This document shows, piece by piece, positions 1 through 8,180 of a DNA stretch of 37,051 bases. Source of the stretch: an uncultured Dorea sp. (GTDB lineage: Bacteria; Bacillota; Clostridia; Lachnospirales; Lachnospiraceae). The DNA is taken from assembly GCA_910577685.1 (NCBI GenBank), contig CAJTOH010000038.1:1-37051 (forward strand), given 5' to 3'. Numbering within the stretch: the stretch's first letter is position 1; the number at the start of each line of letters is the position of its first letter. The notes under the pieces were generated by a model. It was not told the origin of the DNA. It did no database searches and was given only the letters and a program-made list of their open reading frames with translations. The position numbers and the translations under genes are program-made.

Positions 1-372
1 CTGAAAGTAAGTGAGGGCAGATGGCAGATCGAGGAATGCTTCCGGATCATGAAAACAGATTTTTCTGCAAGACCTGTTTATTTACAGGATGAAAACCGGA
101 TCAAAGCACATTTCCTGATTTGTTTTCTCGCATTAACACTCTACCGTTTTCTTGAGAAAAAACTGGATGATAAGTACACCTGCGGAGAATTATTAGATAC
201 GCTAAAAGCAATGAATTTCGCCGAAATACAGGAGCAGGGATTTATCCCACTATACAGGCGGGAGCTTATCACGGATGCTCTCCATGAAGCCTGTGGTTTC
301 CGAACGGATTATCAATTCATAACCAAAAGCAGCATGAGAACCATTCAGAAAAAAAGTAAAGGGAAAGAATAA
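1..372 (+). mobile_element. IS transposase, C-terminal fragment (cut by window edge)
   Basis: The reading frame is open from the first base and ends at 372, so only the last ~123 residues of a DDE-type transposase are visible. The segment GRWQIEECFRIMKT contains the Glu expected as the third catalytic residue, in a context typical of IS1634/IS4-like transposases, followed by the conserved FSARPVYLQ and RIKAHFLICFLALTLYR stretches. The C-terminus is basic. The family assignment is by recognition and was not searched. It is unrelated to the flagellar genes and marks the left boundary of that locus. Whether the element is intact cannot be judged because its 5' part lies outside the window. An internal ATG at 49 is not the true start. 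Confidence 0.8.
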
Positions 373-399
373 ATTACTATAATTCGTAACAACGACAAC

Positions 400-438
400 A
401 ATCGCTGTAACCCAGAAAACACAAGGGGTACAGCGATT
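400..438 (+). terminator. Hairpin terminator after the transposase
   Basis: A perfect 10-bp inverted repeat (AATCGCTGTA at 400-409, TACAGCGATT at 429-438) encloses a further CCC/GGG pairing (411-413 with 426-428). The right arm is followed by a T-rich run (TATTTAATTT). It lies 27 bases after the transposase stop and fits a rho-independent terminator. It could instead belong to the IS end, since IS termini often contain inverted repeats, but the partner end is not visible. Confidence 0.55.
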
Positions 439-524
439 ATTTAATTTACTAACTGTCAAAGACAGGATTATATACTATTATTTATAAAAACAGTCAACTA
501 AATTTCCGAAATATGGAGACAAAG

Positions 525-1238
525 ATGAAAAAGAAATTATTCTACGGAGCTATTGCCGGAATTGCGGCAATAACCTTGCTGCTGTGCATGCCATTTTCCC
601 AGATTGACCTTGCATCAGGCGCTCTTCGCACCGCTCCCTCTTTACCCGACGCTGCGCCGGATCCGATTGAATCCCCGGTTGTCATAGACGGACAGTATTC
701 CCTGACCGTTGAGAGCAGCATTGGTATGCTGACTTATTATAATCAGGCTGATGCCCGTTGGGCAGATTATCTTTACGGAGGTCAGGACCCCATTAAAAAG
801 TATGGCTGCGGCCCCACTGTTCTTGCTATGATCGTATCAAGTTTCACCAATCATACCCTTCTGCCTTCCGAGATGGCAGACTGGGCGGCTGATAATCATT
901 ACTGGGCGCCCGGCGGCGGCACGGCGCATAATTTTATCCCTGAATGTGCGGCCGCCTTTGGCCTGCAGGTTAATTCCTTTCAGGACTTTTCTGTGGAGGG
1001 AGTCTTATCCGAACTGTCCGGAGGCCATATTCTGGTTGCGCTGATGGGCCCCGGTCATTTTACCGGAAGTGGTCACTTCATTATAATAACGGATTACTGG
1101 ACCGGTACTCAGGTTCGGGTCGCCGACCCTGCAAGTCTCGAGAATACTCAGACTCCTTGGGAAGTCCGGACTCTCCTCGACGAGCTTAGCCATGTGGCTA
1201 ACTCCGGAGGTCCTGTTTGGAGTATCTCTCCCAAATAA
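525..1238 (+). CDS. Secreted C39-like (papain-fold) cysteine peptidase
   Basis: A 237-residue protein. The N-terminus is a signal sequence or membrane anchor: MKKK, then about 20 hydrophobic residues (LFYGAIAGIAAITLLLCM). An extracellular domain starts near residue 70. It contains the YYNQADARWADYLYG stretch typical of Peptidase_C39_2, the nucleophile in GCGPTVLAM, the His in GHFIIITDY and the Asp in VRVADPAS, so the Cys-His-Asp triad looks complete. The ATG at 525 is chosen because GGAG at 515-518 sits 6 bases before it; an in-frame ATG at 513 overlaps that site and has no RBS of its own. The gene stands alone between an IS fragment and the convergent fliD operon, so a flagellar role is not implied. 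Substrate unknown; cell-wall or peptide cleavage outside the membrane is the likely setting. Confidence 0.8.
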   Translation: MKKKLFYGAIAGIAAITLLLCMPFSQIDLASGALRTAPSLPDAAPDPIESPVVIDGQYSLTVESSIGMLTYYNQADARWADYLYGGQDPIKKYGCGPTVLAMIVSSFTNHTLLPSEMADWAADNHYWAPGGGTAHNFIPECAAAFGLQVNSFQDFSVEGVLSELSGGHILVALMGPGHFTGSGHFIIITDYWTGTQVRVADPASLENTQTPWEVRTLLDELSHVANSGGPVWSISPK

Positions 1239-1260
1239 TTCAATGTTTCTAATTAAGAAA

Positions 1261-1298
1261 AGCTGCCGGGAAATGTTATCTATCATTTTCCGACAGCC
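1261..1298 (-). terminator. Strong terminator of the fliD-fliS-fliT operon
   Basis: Arms at 1261-1275 and 1284-1298 pair over 14-15 positions (two wobble pairs in RNA) around an 8-base loop. Read leftward, the stem is followed directly by TTTTCTT, so it is a good rho-independent terminator for the minus-strand operon. It lies between convergent genes and may also slow transcription from the C39 peptidase gene. Confidence 0.8.
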
Positions 1299-1312
1299 TT
1301 CATCATGTCTTT

Positions 1313-1720
1313 TTATTGTGCCGATTGGTAATAAGAATCCTTTCCAGCCACTTTGGAATTCACCATTCTGTCTCTCTCAATCGTCCGGTTTAATATCTGC
1401 AGCAACTGGCCGCTCAATTCGACAATCTTCTTTTCCTCAAAACTATCAGGCGGATATGCGTTCTCACCTTTCAGCCAACACAAAAGCTTTTCCTGCTCGT
1501 CGCCGCTTGCCTGAATTAAGAGCCGAATCTCACCCTTCGTCTCGCTGACCAGATCCATCTCCTCCTGCCGCATCTTGATTAAAAGCTGCGCAGATTCCTG
1601 ATCGTTCCTTGATAAAGCATCCCCAAGCTCTTTTGTCATTCGTTCTATCTCAGCCATATGCACATAATTCCGCTGCACCCGCTTCAAAACTTCCGACATC
1701 AATTCTTCTTTGCTCTCCAT
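1313..1720 (-). CDS. FliT/FlgN-like flagellar chaperone (probable)
   Basis: A 135-residue, mostly helical and charged protein with no signal or membrane segment. The sequence is strongly amphipathic (KELGDALSRNDQESAQLLIK, then KMRQEEMDLVSETKGEIRLL), as in small helical export chaperones. It starts 12 bases after fliS with a clear AGGAGG. The order fliD-fliS-fliT is standard, and FliT binds FliD before export. No sequence motif proves the family, so this assignment rests mainly on size, helicity and position. It could equally be described as a FlgN-like protein. It is the last gene before the terminator. Confidence 0.6.
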   Translation of the reverse strand: MESKEELMSEVLKRVQRNYVHMAEIERMTKELGDALSRNDQESAQLLIKMRQEEMDLVSETKGEIRLLIQASGDEQEKLLCWLKGENAYPPDSFEEKKIVELSGQLLQILNRTIERDRMVNSKVAGKDSYYQSAQ

Positions 1721-1732
1721 ATGACCTCCTGC

Positions 1733-2104
1733 CTATACAGCAGCCGTCTTACTGGCTTCTTTGAATGCATCCCGAAGTTCCGCTACAAGGGGCTTCAGTT
1801 CTTGGATTACAGCGCTGTTTCTTCCAGCCTGCAGTCTGCCAAGCTCATAAAGAAAGAATTCATACATTCTTCTCAGTTCATAGCTGATTCTATACTCCAT
1901 GTTCAGAGTTTTATTGAGATATTCTACAATCTCTCTCGACCTTTTCACTGACTTATCAAACAAATCATAATTCTTATCTTCCAGAGCGATCTGCGCCCTG
2001 GTTAGACGCTTGATCAGCTCATCATATAGAAGCAATAGCATCTCACTGCGTGTCATCGTATTTACAGACTGCATCTTGTACTGTTGATATCCGTTCTGAT
2101 ACAT
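1733..2104 (-). CDS. fliS: Flagellin export chaperone FliS
   Basis: 123 residues, normal for FliS. The N-terminus MYQNGYQQYKMQSVNTMTRSEM followed by LLLLYDELIKRLTRA is the diagnostic start: YxxxxVxTxSxxELLLMLYDG in most relatives. The rest is the expected four-helix bundle, ending in VAELRDAFKEASK. FliS binds the C-terminal helix of flagellin in the cytoplasm, prevents early polymerisation and delivers it to FlhA. The flagellin gene is not in this window. It lies 20 bases after fliD and is very probably cotranscribed with it from the sigma-28-like promoter upstream of fliD. Confidence 0.95.
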   Translation of the reverse strand: MYQNGYQQYKMQSVNTMTRSEMLLLLYDELIKRLTRAQIALEDKNYDLFDKSVKRSREIVEYLNKTLNMEYRISYELRRMYEFFLYELGRLQAGRNSAVIQELKPLVAELRDAFKEASKTAAV

Positions 2105-2124
2105 ATTCTTCCCCTTTTTTAATC

Positions 2125-4614
2125 TTAATAGCCGCCAACCTGGCTAAGCCAGCTGCTCTGGCTATTCATCTGGGAGATTAACGTCTCCAGACTTGTAAAC
2201 TGCTTAATGTAGCGGTCTCTCTCTGTTTCCAGTCTTGACTGAAGTTTCGTGATCGCCTTATTGATATCCTGCAGCTGCTTATACATATAGTTCTCAGTAA
2301 GACTGATCGGGGAACTCTCTGCGCCTGCTTTCTTAACAAGAATACCTTTGGACTCCCAAGAACCTAATGTATTCACATACTTTTTCATGGTATTCTTAAG
2401 GTTCGTCGCCATACCTGCGATAGATGAGCCTTTGTCGTTTACTCCTTCGCCTGCGGTAAAGAGCTGTTCTACCTTCTGCGGATCCTTCTCAAGAGCCGCG
2501 CGGAGTTTCGTCTCGTCTAACGTCAGTTTACCATTATCGGAGTAGAGATTGGAGGTTGTGATTCCGATCTCGCTCAACTGCTGTGACGTTCCGCCGCTGA
2601 TAATGAAACGAAGGTCGCTGCTCAAGGTTCTCAGATCGCTGTCGTTGTAAAGCATACCCGTCTTAGCCTTCTCTTCCCAGAGCTTGATCTCCTCCTCGGA
2701 CATCTCTTTGCGCTGCTCGCTGGTAAGCGGCTGATAGTCTCTATCCGGTCTTGTTGTCAACTGCTTGTTTACAACCTCAATCATCTTGTTGTAGTCTTCG
2801 ATCATAGATTTGATACCGTCTACGATCTTGTCTGCATCTACGCGGGCGTCTATCTTTACCTCTTCTGCCGATTCGTCTCTGACCTTATTGCCGGAATCGT
2901 CTACCTTATATCCGAATTCGCCTTTTACAGAAATCGAAAGACCGTCAACAGTAAAAGTATTCGTATCACGATGCAATTCAATCTCTTCGTCTGAGCCGCT
3001 GAATTTTACTGACACAATCGCATCTTTTCCCTGTTCAGCAACACTTGTTACATCTCCGCCAAAAATTCCCTTTAACAGCTGCTCGGCGTCAGCGTTGTTT
3101 CCACTAAAATTAATCGTCCCGCTTGCACCATTTTCTTTTGCTGTAAATGTGAACTTATCCGATGCAGACTGATAACTTACATTTACATTTGTCTTCTCAT
3201 TGATTCTTGACATCAATGAATTCATAGTGTCGTCGTCATAAATGTCTACATCTACACCATTTATTTTTACAGTTACCGCATTTTTCTTAATATCGTTTCC
3301 ATCCGCATCTTTGCCGATTACCTTTTCCTGGAAATTAATCTTGTTTCCATCGTTATCTACAATATTGCCGGCTGCATCTCTCTTCAAACCGGATAATCCT
3401 GCTTCCGTAAGACCAACATTCAGATTCACACGGTTTGATTCCCCTGATCTCGTCCTCAAAGCGCCGTTCACAAGATCTGCATCGCCGCCCGTAATTGAAA
3501 GTGTAGAAGTTGGATCACTGTCGTCTAAGCCTGGCTTATTCTTTTTTGCAGGATCAGTCGTCCTGAATGTTAATTTGTTGCCGTCTTTTTTAACTTCTAT
3601 TCTATCCTTACCAAATGCTGAATCCACCTGTTTTTGGAGTGTTTCTGCGATCTTATCCAATCTGGCATCATTATTTGACAGATTGCTTAATTCATCTGCC
3701 GACGGCATATAGACAGTCTTAGAAGTTCCGTTATAGGATAATGATAATCCCTTCCCGCCAACTCTTTCACTAAATGTCGTGGTAAGCTTACCTAACTTAC
3801 TTCCTATATCCTCAAACCCATCCTCAAGATTCCATTCTTTGCCATCCGCCGGACTATTTAAGCCTAAATACTGCAGGGCGCTTCCTCCTGTCAGCTTAAG
3901 GGACGTCATATCTGTTCTCCCTGTCGCCTCAGTAAGCTTAATATTATCTCCATCTACCCCTACCGTAATCATCTTGCTTAAATCTATAGAAGGTTCTTTG
4001 CTGTCTGTTGCTTTTACCGTTTTTAATTGATCATTGATTGCATCTGCAATCTTCTGCGCCGATGTATAATCGTACGCCGTACCATCTGCCTTGTTTGCCG
4101 CCAGAGTAAGAGAATATGTCTTATCACCATATTTAAAATCCAGAGTCTTACCTGCAAGATTCTGCACGTCATTAAAATCAACCTCACCCGTCGTAACCAG
4201 CTTGTCGGAAATAGCCCCCGAACTCCACTTTGCCTTCTCCGCCATCTGCTTTACGCCCATTACCGTAACCGCATCTGCCGTATTAGCATTACCCGTAACA
4301 GAAACATACTTACTGTTCGCTCCGGTAGCATTAATCAGGTTTCTTCCCCAGAATGTAGAACTAAATAAATGAGTCGAAGAAGTCCATGAATCCGTATATT
4401 TATTAGCAAATGAAATCATCATCTCAGTAATCTCACGGATCGCGCTCTGCTTCCACTCAAGCTGCTGCTTCTTCTGCTGCTGCTGCGTAATCTTGCTTGT
4501 AGTGCCGATTGTCATACCTTCAATCAGGGTATCACGATCCATACCGCTGGCCAAGCCGCCGTATCCGCGGATGTTGTTGCTTGTTGAGTTAGTCAATCCA
4601 CCTATTGTTGCCAT
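2125..4614 (-). CDS. fliD: Flagellar hook-associated protein 2, filament cap (FliD)
   Basis: 829 residues. The N-terminal YGGLASGMDRDTLIEGM segment and the heptad-rich ITQQQQKKQQLEWKQSAIREI are the conserved FliD_N region. The C-terminal FliD_C region holds VDADKIVDGIKSMIEDYNKM and the closing coiled coil KLQSRLETERDRYIKQFTS, then LETLISQMNSQSSWL. The centre (about 130-560) is a large, Asp/Lys/Gly-rich, surface-exposed part, so the protein is much longer than the ~450-550 residues common for FliD. FliD forms the cap on the filament tip under which flagellin folds. The start is supported by AGGAGAG before the ATG. First gene of the fliD-fliS-fliT operon. Confidence 0.95.
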   Translation of the reverse strand: MATIGGLTNSTSNNIRGYGGLASGMDRDTLIEGMTIGTTSKITQQQQKKQQLEWKQSAIREITEMMISFANKYTDSWTSSTHLFSSTFWGRNLINATGANSKYVSVTGNANTADAVTVMGVKQMAEKAKWSSGAISDKLVTTGEVDFNDVQNLAGKTLDFKYGDKTYSLTLAANKADGTAYDYTSAQKIADAINDQLKTVKATDSKEPSIDLSKMITVGVDGDNIKLTEATGRTDMTSLKLTGGSALQYLGLNSPADGKEWNLEDGFEDIGSKLGKLTTTFSERVGGKGLSLSYNGTSKTVYMPSADELSNLSNNDARLDKIAETLQKQVDSAFGKDRIEVKKDGNKLTFRTTDPAKKNKPGLDDSDPTSTLSITGGDADLVNGALRTRSGESNRVNLNVGLTEAGLSGLKRDAAGNIVDNDGNKINFQEKVIGKDADGNDIKKNAVTVKINGVDVDIYDDDTMNSLMSRINEKTNVNVSYQSASDKFTFTAKENGASGTINFSGNNADAEQLLKGIFGGDVTSVAEQGKDAIVSVKFSGSDEEIELHRDTNTFTVDGLSISVKGEFGYKVDDSGNKVRDESAEEVKIDARVDADKIVDGIKSMIEDYNKMIEVVNKQLTTRPDRDYQPLTSEQRKEMSEEEIKLWEEKAKTGMLYNDSDLRTLSSDLRFIISGGTSQQLSEIGITTSNLYSDNGKLTLDETKLRAALEKDPQKVEQLFTAGEGVNDKGSSIAGMATNLKNTMKKYVNTLGSWESKGILVKKAGAESSPISLTENYMYKQLQDINKAITKLQSRLETERDRYIKQFTSLETLISQMNSQSSWLSQVGGY

Positions 4615-4731
4615 ACAAATCTCTCCTTTTCTCTTTCATTAATAATGCTTATTGTTTGTGCGATACGATAGCTCTGTGTACTTAATGCCCAGTATTACTC
4701 CCGCACCTTTTTATAAATTCAAATTTATTCT

Positions 4732-4760
4732 GTACTTATTTATCGGCATATAGTATACTT
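4732..4760 (+). promoter_or_regulatory. Possible sigma-A promoter for the parA-comFB operon
   Basis: TGTACT at 4731-4736 and TATACT at 4754-4759 are separated by 17 bases. The -10 matches 5 of 6 of TATAAT, but the -35 is poor. It overlaps the fliD sigma-28-type site on the opposite strand, so the two divergent promoters could compete. The assignment is tentative. Confidence 0.4.
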
Positions 4761-4767
4761 TAAATAA
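4740..4767 (-). promoter_or_regulatory. Sigma-28 (FliA)-type promoter of fliD
   Basis: Read leftward the sequence is TTATTT, 14 bases, then GCCGATAA, an exact match to the FliA/SigD -10 consensus. The -35 side is weaker than the usual TAAA. The same TTATTT-N14-GCCGATAA arrangement occurs upstream of cheV. It would give a leader of about 120 bases before fliD, and fliD is normally a late, FliA-dependent gene. Confidence 0.7.
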
Positions 4768-4806
4768 TAGTTAGATAAGTTTTAATTACGAATGGAGGAA
4801 TTTATT

Positions 4807-5583
4807 TTGGCTACTATTATCGCACTTACGAACCAAAAAGGCGGCGTAGGCAAGACAACCTCATCCAGCGCTCTGGCTGCCGGGCTGTTTTCCTTTTACA
4901 ATAAAAAGGTGCTGGCCATCGATTTGGATCCTCAGGGAAGTATGGGTTTCAGCCTTGGACTGGATATTGAGAATTGCAGTACGATTTACGACGTACTGAA
5001 GGGACAGGTTTCTATTAAAGATGCAATCCAAGATACGGATTACTGTGATATTATTACTTCAAATATTTTACTTAGCAGCGCGGAACTGGAATTTACCTCT
5101 TCCGATCGGGATATACTTCTTAAGAGAGCGCTGCTCCCTGTAATCGCAGAGTATGATTATATTATTATTGATACTCCGCCGGCCCTGAACGTCCTTACGG
5201 TGAATGCTTACGCGGCGTCCGACCACCTGATTATTCCCATGGCTCCGGAGATCCTAAGCCTGCTCGGTGTTTCCCAGCTAAAAGACACTATTGATTCGGT
5301 CCGTCAGAGTGTGAATCCCAATCTGAACGTACTCGGCATCCTCCTCACAAAATACAATCCCCGGACATTGCTTGCCCGCGAGGTAAAGGAGATGGCTGAG
5401 AATATCGCTTCTCAGATAGGAGCGTGCGTATTTAATGCCCAGATTCGTACAAGCGTGGCCGTAGCAGAAGCGCCCGCCCATGGTCTCAGTATATTTGATC
5501 ATGCTCCGCATGCGAAGCCATCTATAGATTATCAGGAATTTATCCGTGAAGTAGTGGATATGACTTCTTCCGAGACAATATAA
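4807..5583 (+). CDS. ParA/Soj-like partition ATPase
   Basis: 258 residues from a TTG start. GGAGG at 4794-4798 lies 8 bases upstream of the TTG, whereas the in-frame ATG at 4792 overlaps that site and has no RBS; the result, MATIIALTNQKGGVGKTT, is the usual ParA beginning. The deviant Walker A is KGGVGKTT (residues 11-18), Walker A' is LAIDLDPQGS (36-45), and Walker B is YIIIDTPPA with Asp122. ParA proteins form ATP-dependent dimers on DNA and position DNA or protein cargo. No parB or parS is visible; the partner is probably the next gene, 13 bases downstream. The sequence is Soj-like and not the FlhG/YlxH type, which usually follows flhF. In this setting the cargo may be flagellar or chemosensory. 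Confidence 0.9.
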   Translation: MATIIALTNQKGGVGKTTSSSALAAGLFSFYNKKVLAIDLDPQGSMGFSLGLDIENCSTIYDVLKGQVSIKDAIQDTDYCDIITSNILLSSAELEFTSSDRDILLKRALLPVIAEYDYIIIDTPPALNVLTVNAYAASDHLIIPMAPEILSLLGVSQLKDTIDSVRQSVNPNLNVLGILLTKYNPRTLLAREVKEMAENIASQIGACVFNAQIRTSVAVAEAPAHGLSIFDHAPHAKPSIDYQEFIREVVDMTSSETI

Positions 5584-5596
5584 GGAGGCATTTACA

Positions 5597-6466
5597 ATGG
5601 CAAGAAAAAGCAATAAGACGGCTCATGTATTGAATCTGCTTGCCGGACATGATAACCATTCCAATCCGGACGAGACAATAGAGACAACTTCTGCGGAGGC
5701 GGAGACGCCGGCTGAGATGTCCGCCTCTGAGTCTCCCGCTCCTGCAGATTCCGAAACACCTGCCGCCAGTACCCCGCAGGTTCAGAATATTTCTGTGATA
5801 GATACGACAGGCGAAGATCCTGTTGCCGATTTAATTCAGCAGAAACTGTCCGCTCAGTTTGAAGAGCCGGTTTCTGATGTTTCAGATGAGTCTGATCCCC
5901 CCGTTTCCGAACCGGCGGAAGAAGCGGCTGACGCAGATACTTCTGTTACGCCTTCTGCTCTTTCCGAGGCAGATAGCGCTGCCGCGCCGGATGCGGCAGA
6001 TTCTTTTTCTATGGAAGCTGCTTCCGACAATGTTACCGTTCCGCCCCCGTCACCGGCGCCGGACCCTGTTCCGGTTTCTGTTCCTACGCCGGAGCCGGTT
6101 TCTTCTATACCGATACCTGATCCGGAATCCGTCCCCGGCCCTGGTCCTACAACGGTTTCCAAGGCTGAGACGACGCCGGTCTGCGAACCGGAACCCGAAC
6201 CGGATTTTATTTATGTGAATATTATGGAATCCATCGTTAAGGATAAGATTATTTATTATATGCGGCAATTCGACGTCTGCACTTGCGACCGCTGCATTGC
6301 CGACACTACCGCGCTGACACTGAACGGCCTGACGCCGAAATATATCGTCACTTCACCGGCTGCCGTCGACCCGCTCATCAGCTTCTATACCAATAAACTG
6401 ATTTCCGACGTAACAGTTGAGGCAACAAAGGCATGCATAACCGTGAAGGACAATCCGAGACATTAA
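5597..6466 (+). CDS. ComFB-domain protein with basic N-terminal tail, putative c-di-GMP receptor partner of ParA
   Basis: 289 residues in three parts. Residues 1-18 (MARKSNKTAHVLNLLAG) are basic, then amphipathic. Residues 20-200 are a low-complexity linker rich in Pro, Glu, Ala and Ser, with one more ordered island near 61-90 (NISVIDTTGEDPVADLIQQK). Residues 204-289 are a ComFB domain: VNIMESIVKDKI, a Cys cluster CTCDRC (Cys228, 230, 233), then ALTLNGLTPKYIVT. ComFB proteins bind zinc through such Cys residues, and recent work on cyanobacterial and Bacillus homologues reports cyclic dinucleotide binding. The gene is translationally close to parA with its own AAGGAGG. Short basic N-termini are how many ParA partners stimulate ATPase, so this may be the ParA cargo adaptor. 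That function is inferred. Confidence 0.8.
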   Translation: MARKSNKTAHVLNLLAGHDNHSNPDETIETTSAEAETPAEMSASESPAPADSETPAASTPQVQNISVIDTTGEDPVADLIQQKLSAQFEEPVSDVSDESDPPVSEPAEEAADADTSVTPSALSEADSAAAPDAADSFSMEAASDNVTVPPPSPAPDPVPVSVPTPEPVSSIPIPDPESVPGPGPTTVSKAETTPVCEPEPEPDFIYVNIMESIVKDKIIYYMRQFDVCTCDRCIADTTALTLNGLTPKYIVTSPAAVDPLISFYTNKLISDVTVEATKACITVKDNPRH

Positions 6467-6485
6467 TAAAATTATTAACCAGTAT

Positions 6486-6513
6486 AAAAAGGAGTGCATA
6501 TGCACTCCTTTTT
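6486..6513. terminator. Perfect 28-bp palindrome, bidirectional terminator
   Basis: AAAAAGGAGTGCAT is followed at once by its exact reverse complement, ending in TTTTT. It sits between the convergent comFB-like gene (ends 6466) and the chemoreceptor gene (ends 6531). With A5 on one side and T5 on the other it should terminate transcription on both strands. Confidence 0.85.
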
Positions 6514-6530
6514 AGTAATCTATATTCGTA

Positions 6531-8180
6531 TTACTTCTTAAGCTTGAATTTTTCCGTCTGCTGTTTCAGCATCGTAACCTGTGCAAAGAGCTCCTGACTG
6601 ACAGCAGCCGATTCCTCGCTGCTTGCCGAGTTCGTCTGAACGACCTCCGAAATCTGCCCAATTCCGTCCGTAACTTGCTTAATGGATTCTGCCTCTCCCT
6701 GAATCACTTCAGCGATCGAACCAATTGCACTGTTAGACTCAACAACAAGGTCAAGCGTCTTCTGCAATGTATCGGAAACTTCGTCTACGATCTGACTGCC
6801 CTTCTCCGTCACCTGAACAGAGTTGCCGATAAGATCTTTCGTTGCCTTTGCAGCCTGATCAGACTGTGCGGCTAAGCTGCGCACTTCGTCGGCAACTACG
6901 GCGAATCCCTTGCCTGCGTCGCCGGCTCTGGCTGCCTCTACCGCCGCGTTCAATGCCAGAATATTGGTCTGGAACGCTATATTCTCAATCGTTGCGATAA
7001 TCTCGCCGATCCGGTGGGACGCCTGCGTAATATCATTCATAGCAGAAATCATCTCTTCCATCTGCTTGCTGCTGACCGTTACCTGCTCCCCGGTCAATCG
7101 TGCATTCTCCTGTGCGTTCTGCGCCATCTCAACATTCTTGGCAGCGTTTCTGGAGAGCTCCTCAAGCATCGCATATAACTGCTCCACGGCGCTCGCCTGT
7201 TCGGTCGCCCCCTGAGCCAATGACTGCGCTCCGCTGGATAGCTGTTCCGCACTTCCGGAGATCTGATGTTCTACCTTGCCGATATTTCCAATAGACGCGG
7301 ATAATGTATCCGTAAAACTCTCAATCGATGTTTCGATAGATTTAAAATCTCCAATAAATGGTGTGGACGTGTGTACATTAAACTCACCGCGTGCCAGTTG
7401 ATTCATAATGCGGTTGATATCTCCGACATATCCGTGGATTCCCGTAAGGGATCTCTTCAAAATCTCTGATAATGCGCCAATCTCGTCGCAGGATTCATAA
7501 TTCAGCTCCAGATCAAGCGTTCCCCCCTCAAGAGGACGGACACATTCACTAATATACATAATCGGCCTGATAACCCTCTTCATTACGTAAGAAATCAGAC
7601 TTATGAGACATATAAGCGCTACAAAAAAGCAAATACCTGCCAACACCTGTACCACATGGATCGTCCGGAACATGCTCTCCGTACTCTCCTCATTCAGCTT
7701 AGCCCCTTCTTCCACAATCTCTTCCAAATTCGCTACCAACGTAGCCAGATTCGTTCGGATGGTAGTCTGATAATAGTCCCGTGCTGCTTCCGGATCTGTC
7801 TTTAACAGCTCTAACGCATAACTGGCCGACTCATGCAGCTCCTTGTGCATAGGCTCAATCTGATCTCTCTTCTCAAGAACAAGCGCATCATCCGTATCCA
7901 GATCAGCATAAAGCCACTTTCCCAGTACACAAGCCGTAGGATCCATACTTCCTTCGAAATCAATCCCTGCGTACAAAGCACTGCTCAGACTGCTGGACCA
8001 CTTATAATGAGCCGTCTCCGCCTTCTCAATTGTATCCAGCATCGTACTTGCATCACTACTGGAATTCGCCGCATCTTTAATAAGAAAAACATTGAATGTT
8101 ACCACCAGGCTGTACACGAGTACGGCAGCAAACGCAAATGCTACTCGAATCCCAACCATTGTCTTAATACTCTTACGCAT
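6531..8180 (-). CDS. Methyl-accepting chemotaxis protein with an extracytoplasmic CZB-like sensor
   Basis: 549 residues from the ATG at 8180, which has AGAGGGG 10 bases upstream; the in-frame ATG at 8219 has no RBS. TM1 is about residues 12-33 and TM2 about 177-199. Between them lies a helical sensor with H58xxW61, C84VLGKW and H112KELH116, the His-Cys-His-His order of the chemoreceptor zinc-binding (CZB) family. HAMP follows TM2 (about 200-290). The signalling tip contains the conserved ENIAFQTNILALNAAVEAAR and GKGFAVVADEVRSLA. There is no C-terminal CheR-binding pentapeptide; the end is KLKK. It would work with CheA and CheW, encoded elsewhere. CZB domains are mostly cytoplasmic, so its outer position is notable. 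Confidence 0.9.
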   Translation of the reverse strand: MRKSIKTMVGIRVAFAFAAVLVYSLVVTFNVFLIKDAANSSSDASTMLDTIEKAETAHYKWSSSLSSALYAGIDFEGSMDPTACVLGKWLYADLDTDDALVLEKRDQIEPMHKELHESASYALELLKTDPEAARDYYQTTIRTNLATLVANLEEIVEEGAKLNEESTESMFRTIHVVQVLAGICFFVALICLISLISYVMKRVIRPIMYISECVRPLEGGTLDLELNYESCDEIGALSEILKRSLTGIHGYVGDINRIMNQLARGEFNVHTSTPFIGDFKSIETSIESFTDTLSASIGNIGKVEHQISGSAEQLSSGAQSLAQGATEQASAVEQLYAMLEELSRNAAKNVEMAQNAQENARLTGEQVTVSSKQMEEMISAMNDITQASHRIGEIIATIENIAFQTNILALNAAVEAARAGDAGKGFAVVADEVRSLAAQSDQAAKATKDLIGNSVQVTEKGSQIVDEVSDTLQKTLDLVVESNSAIGSIAEVIQGEAESIKQVTDGIGQISEVVQTNSASSEESAAVSQELFAQVTMLKQQTEKFKLKK

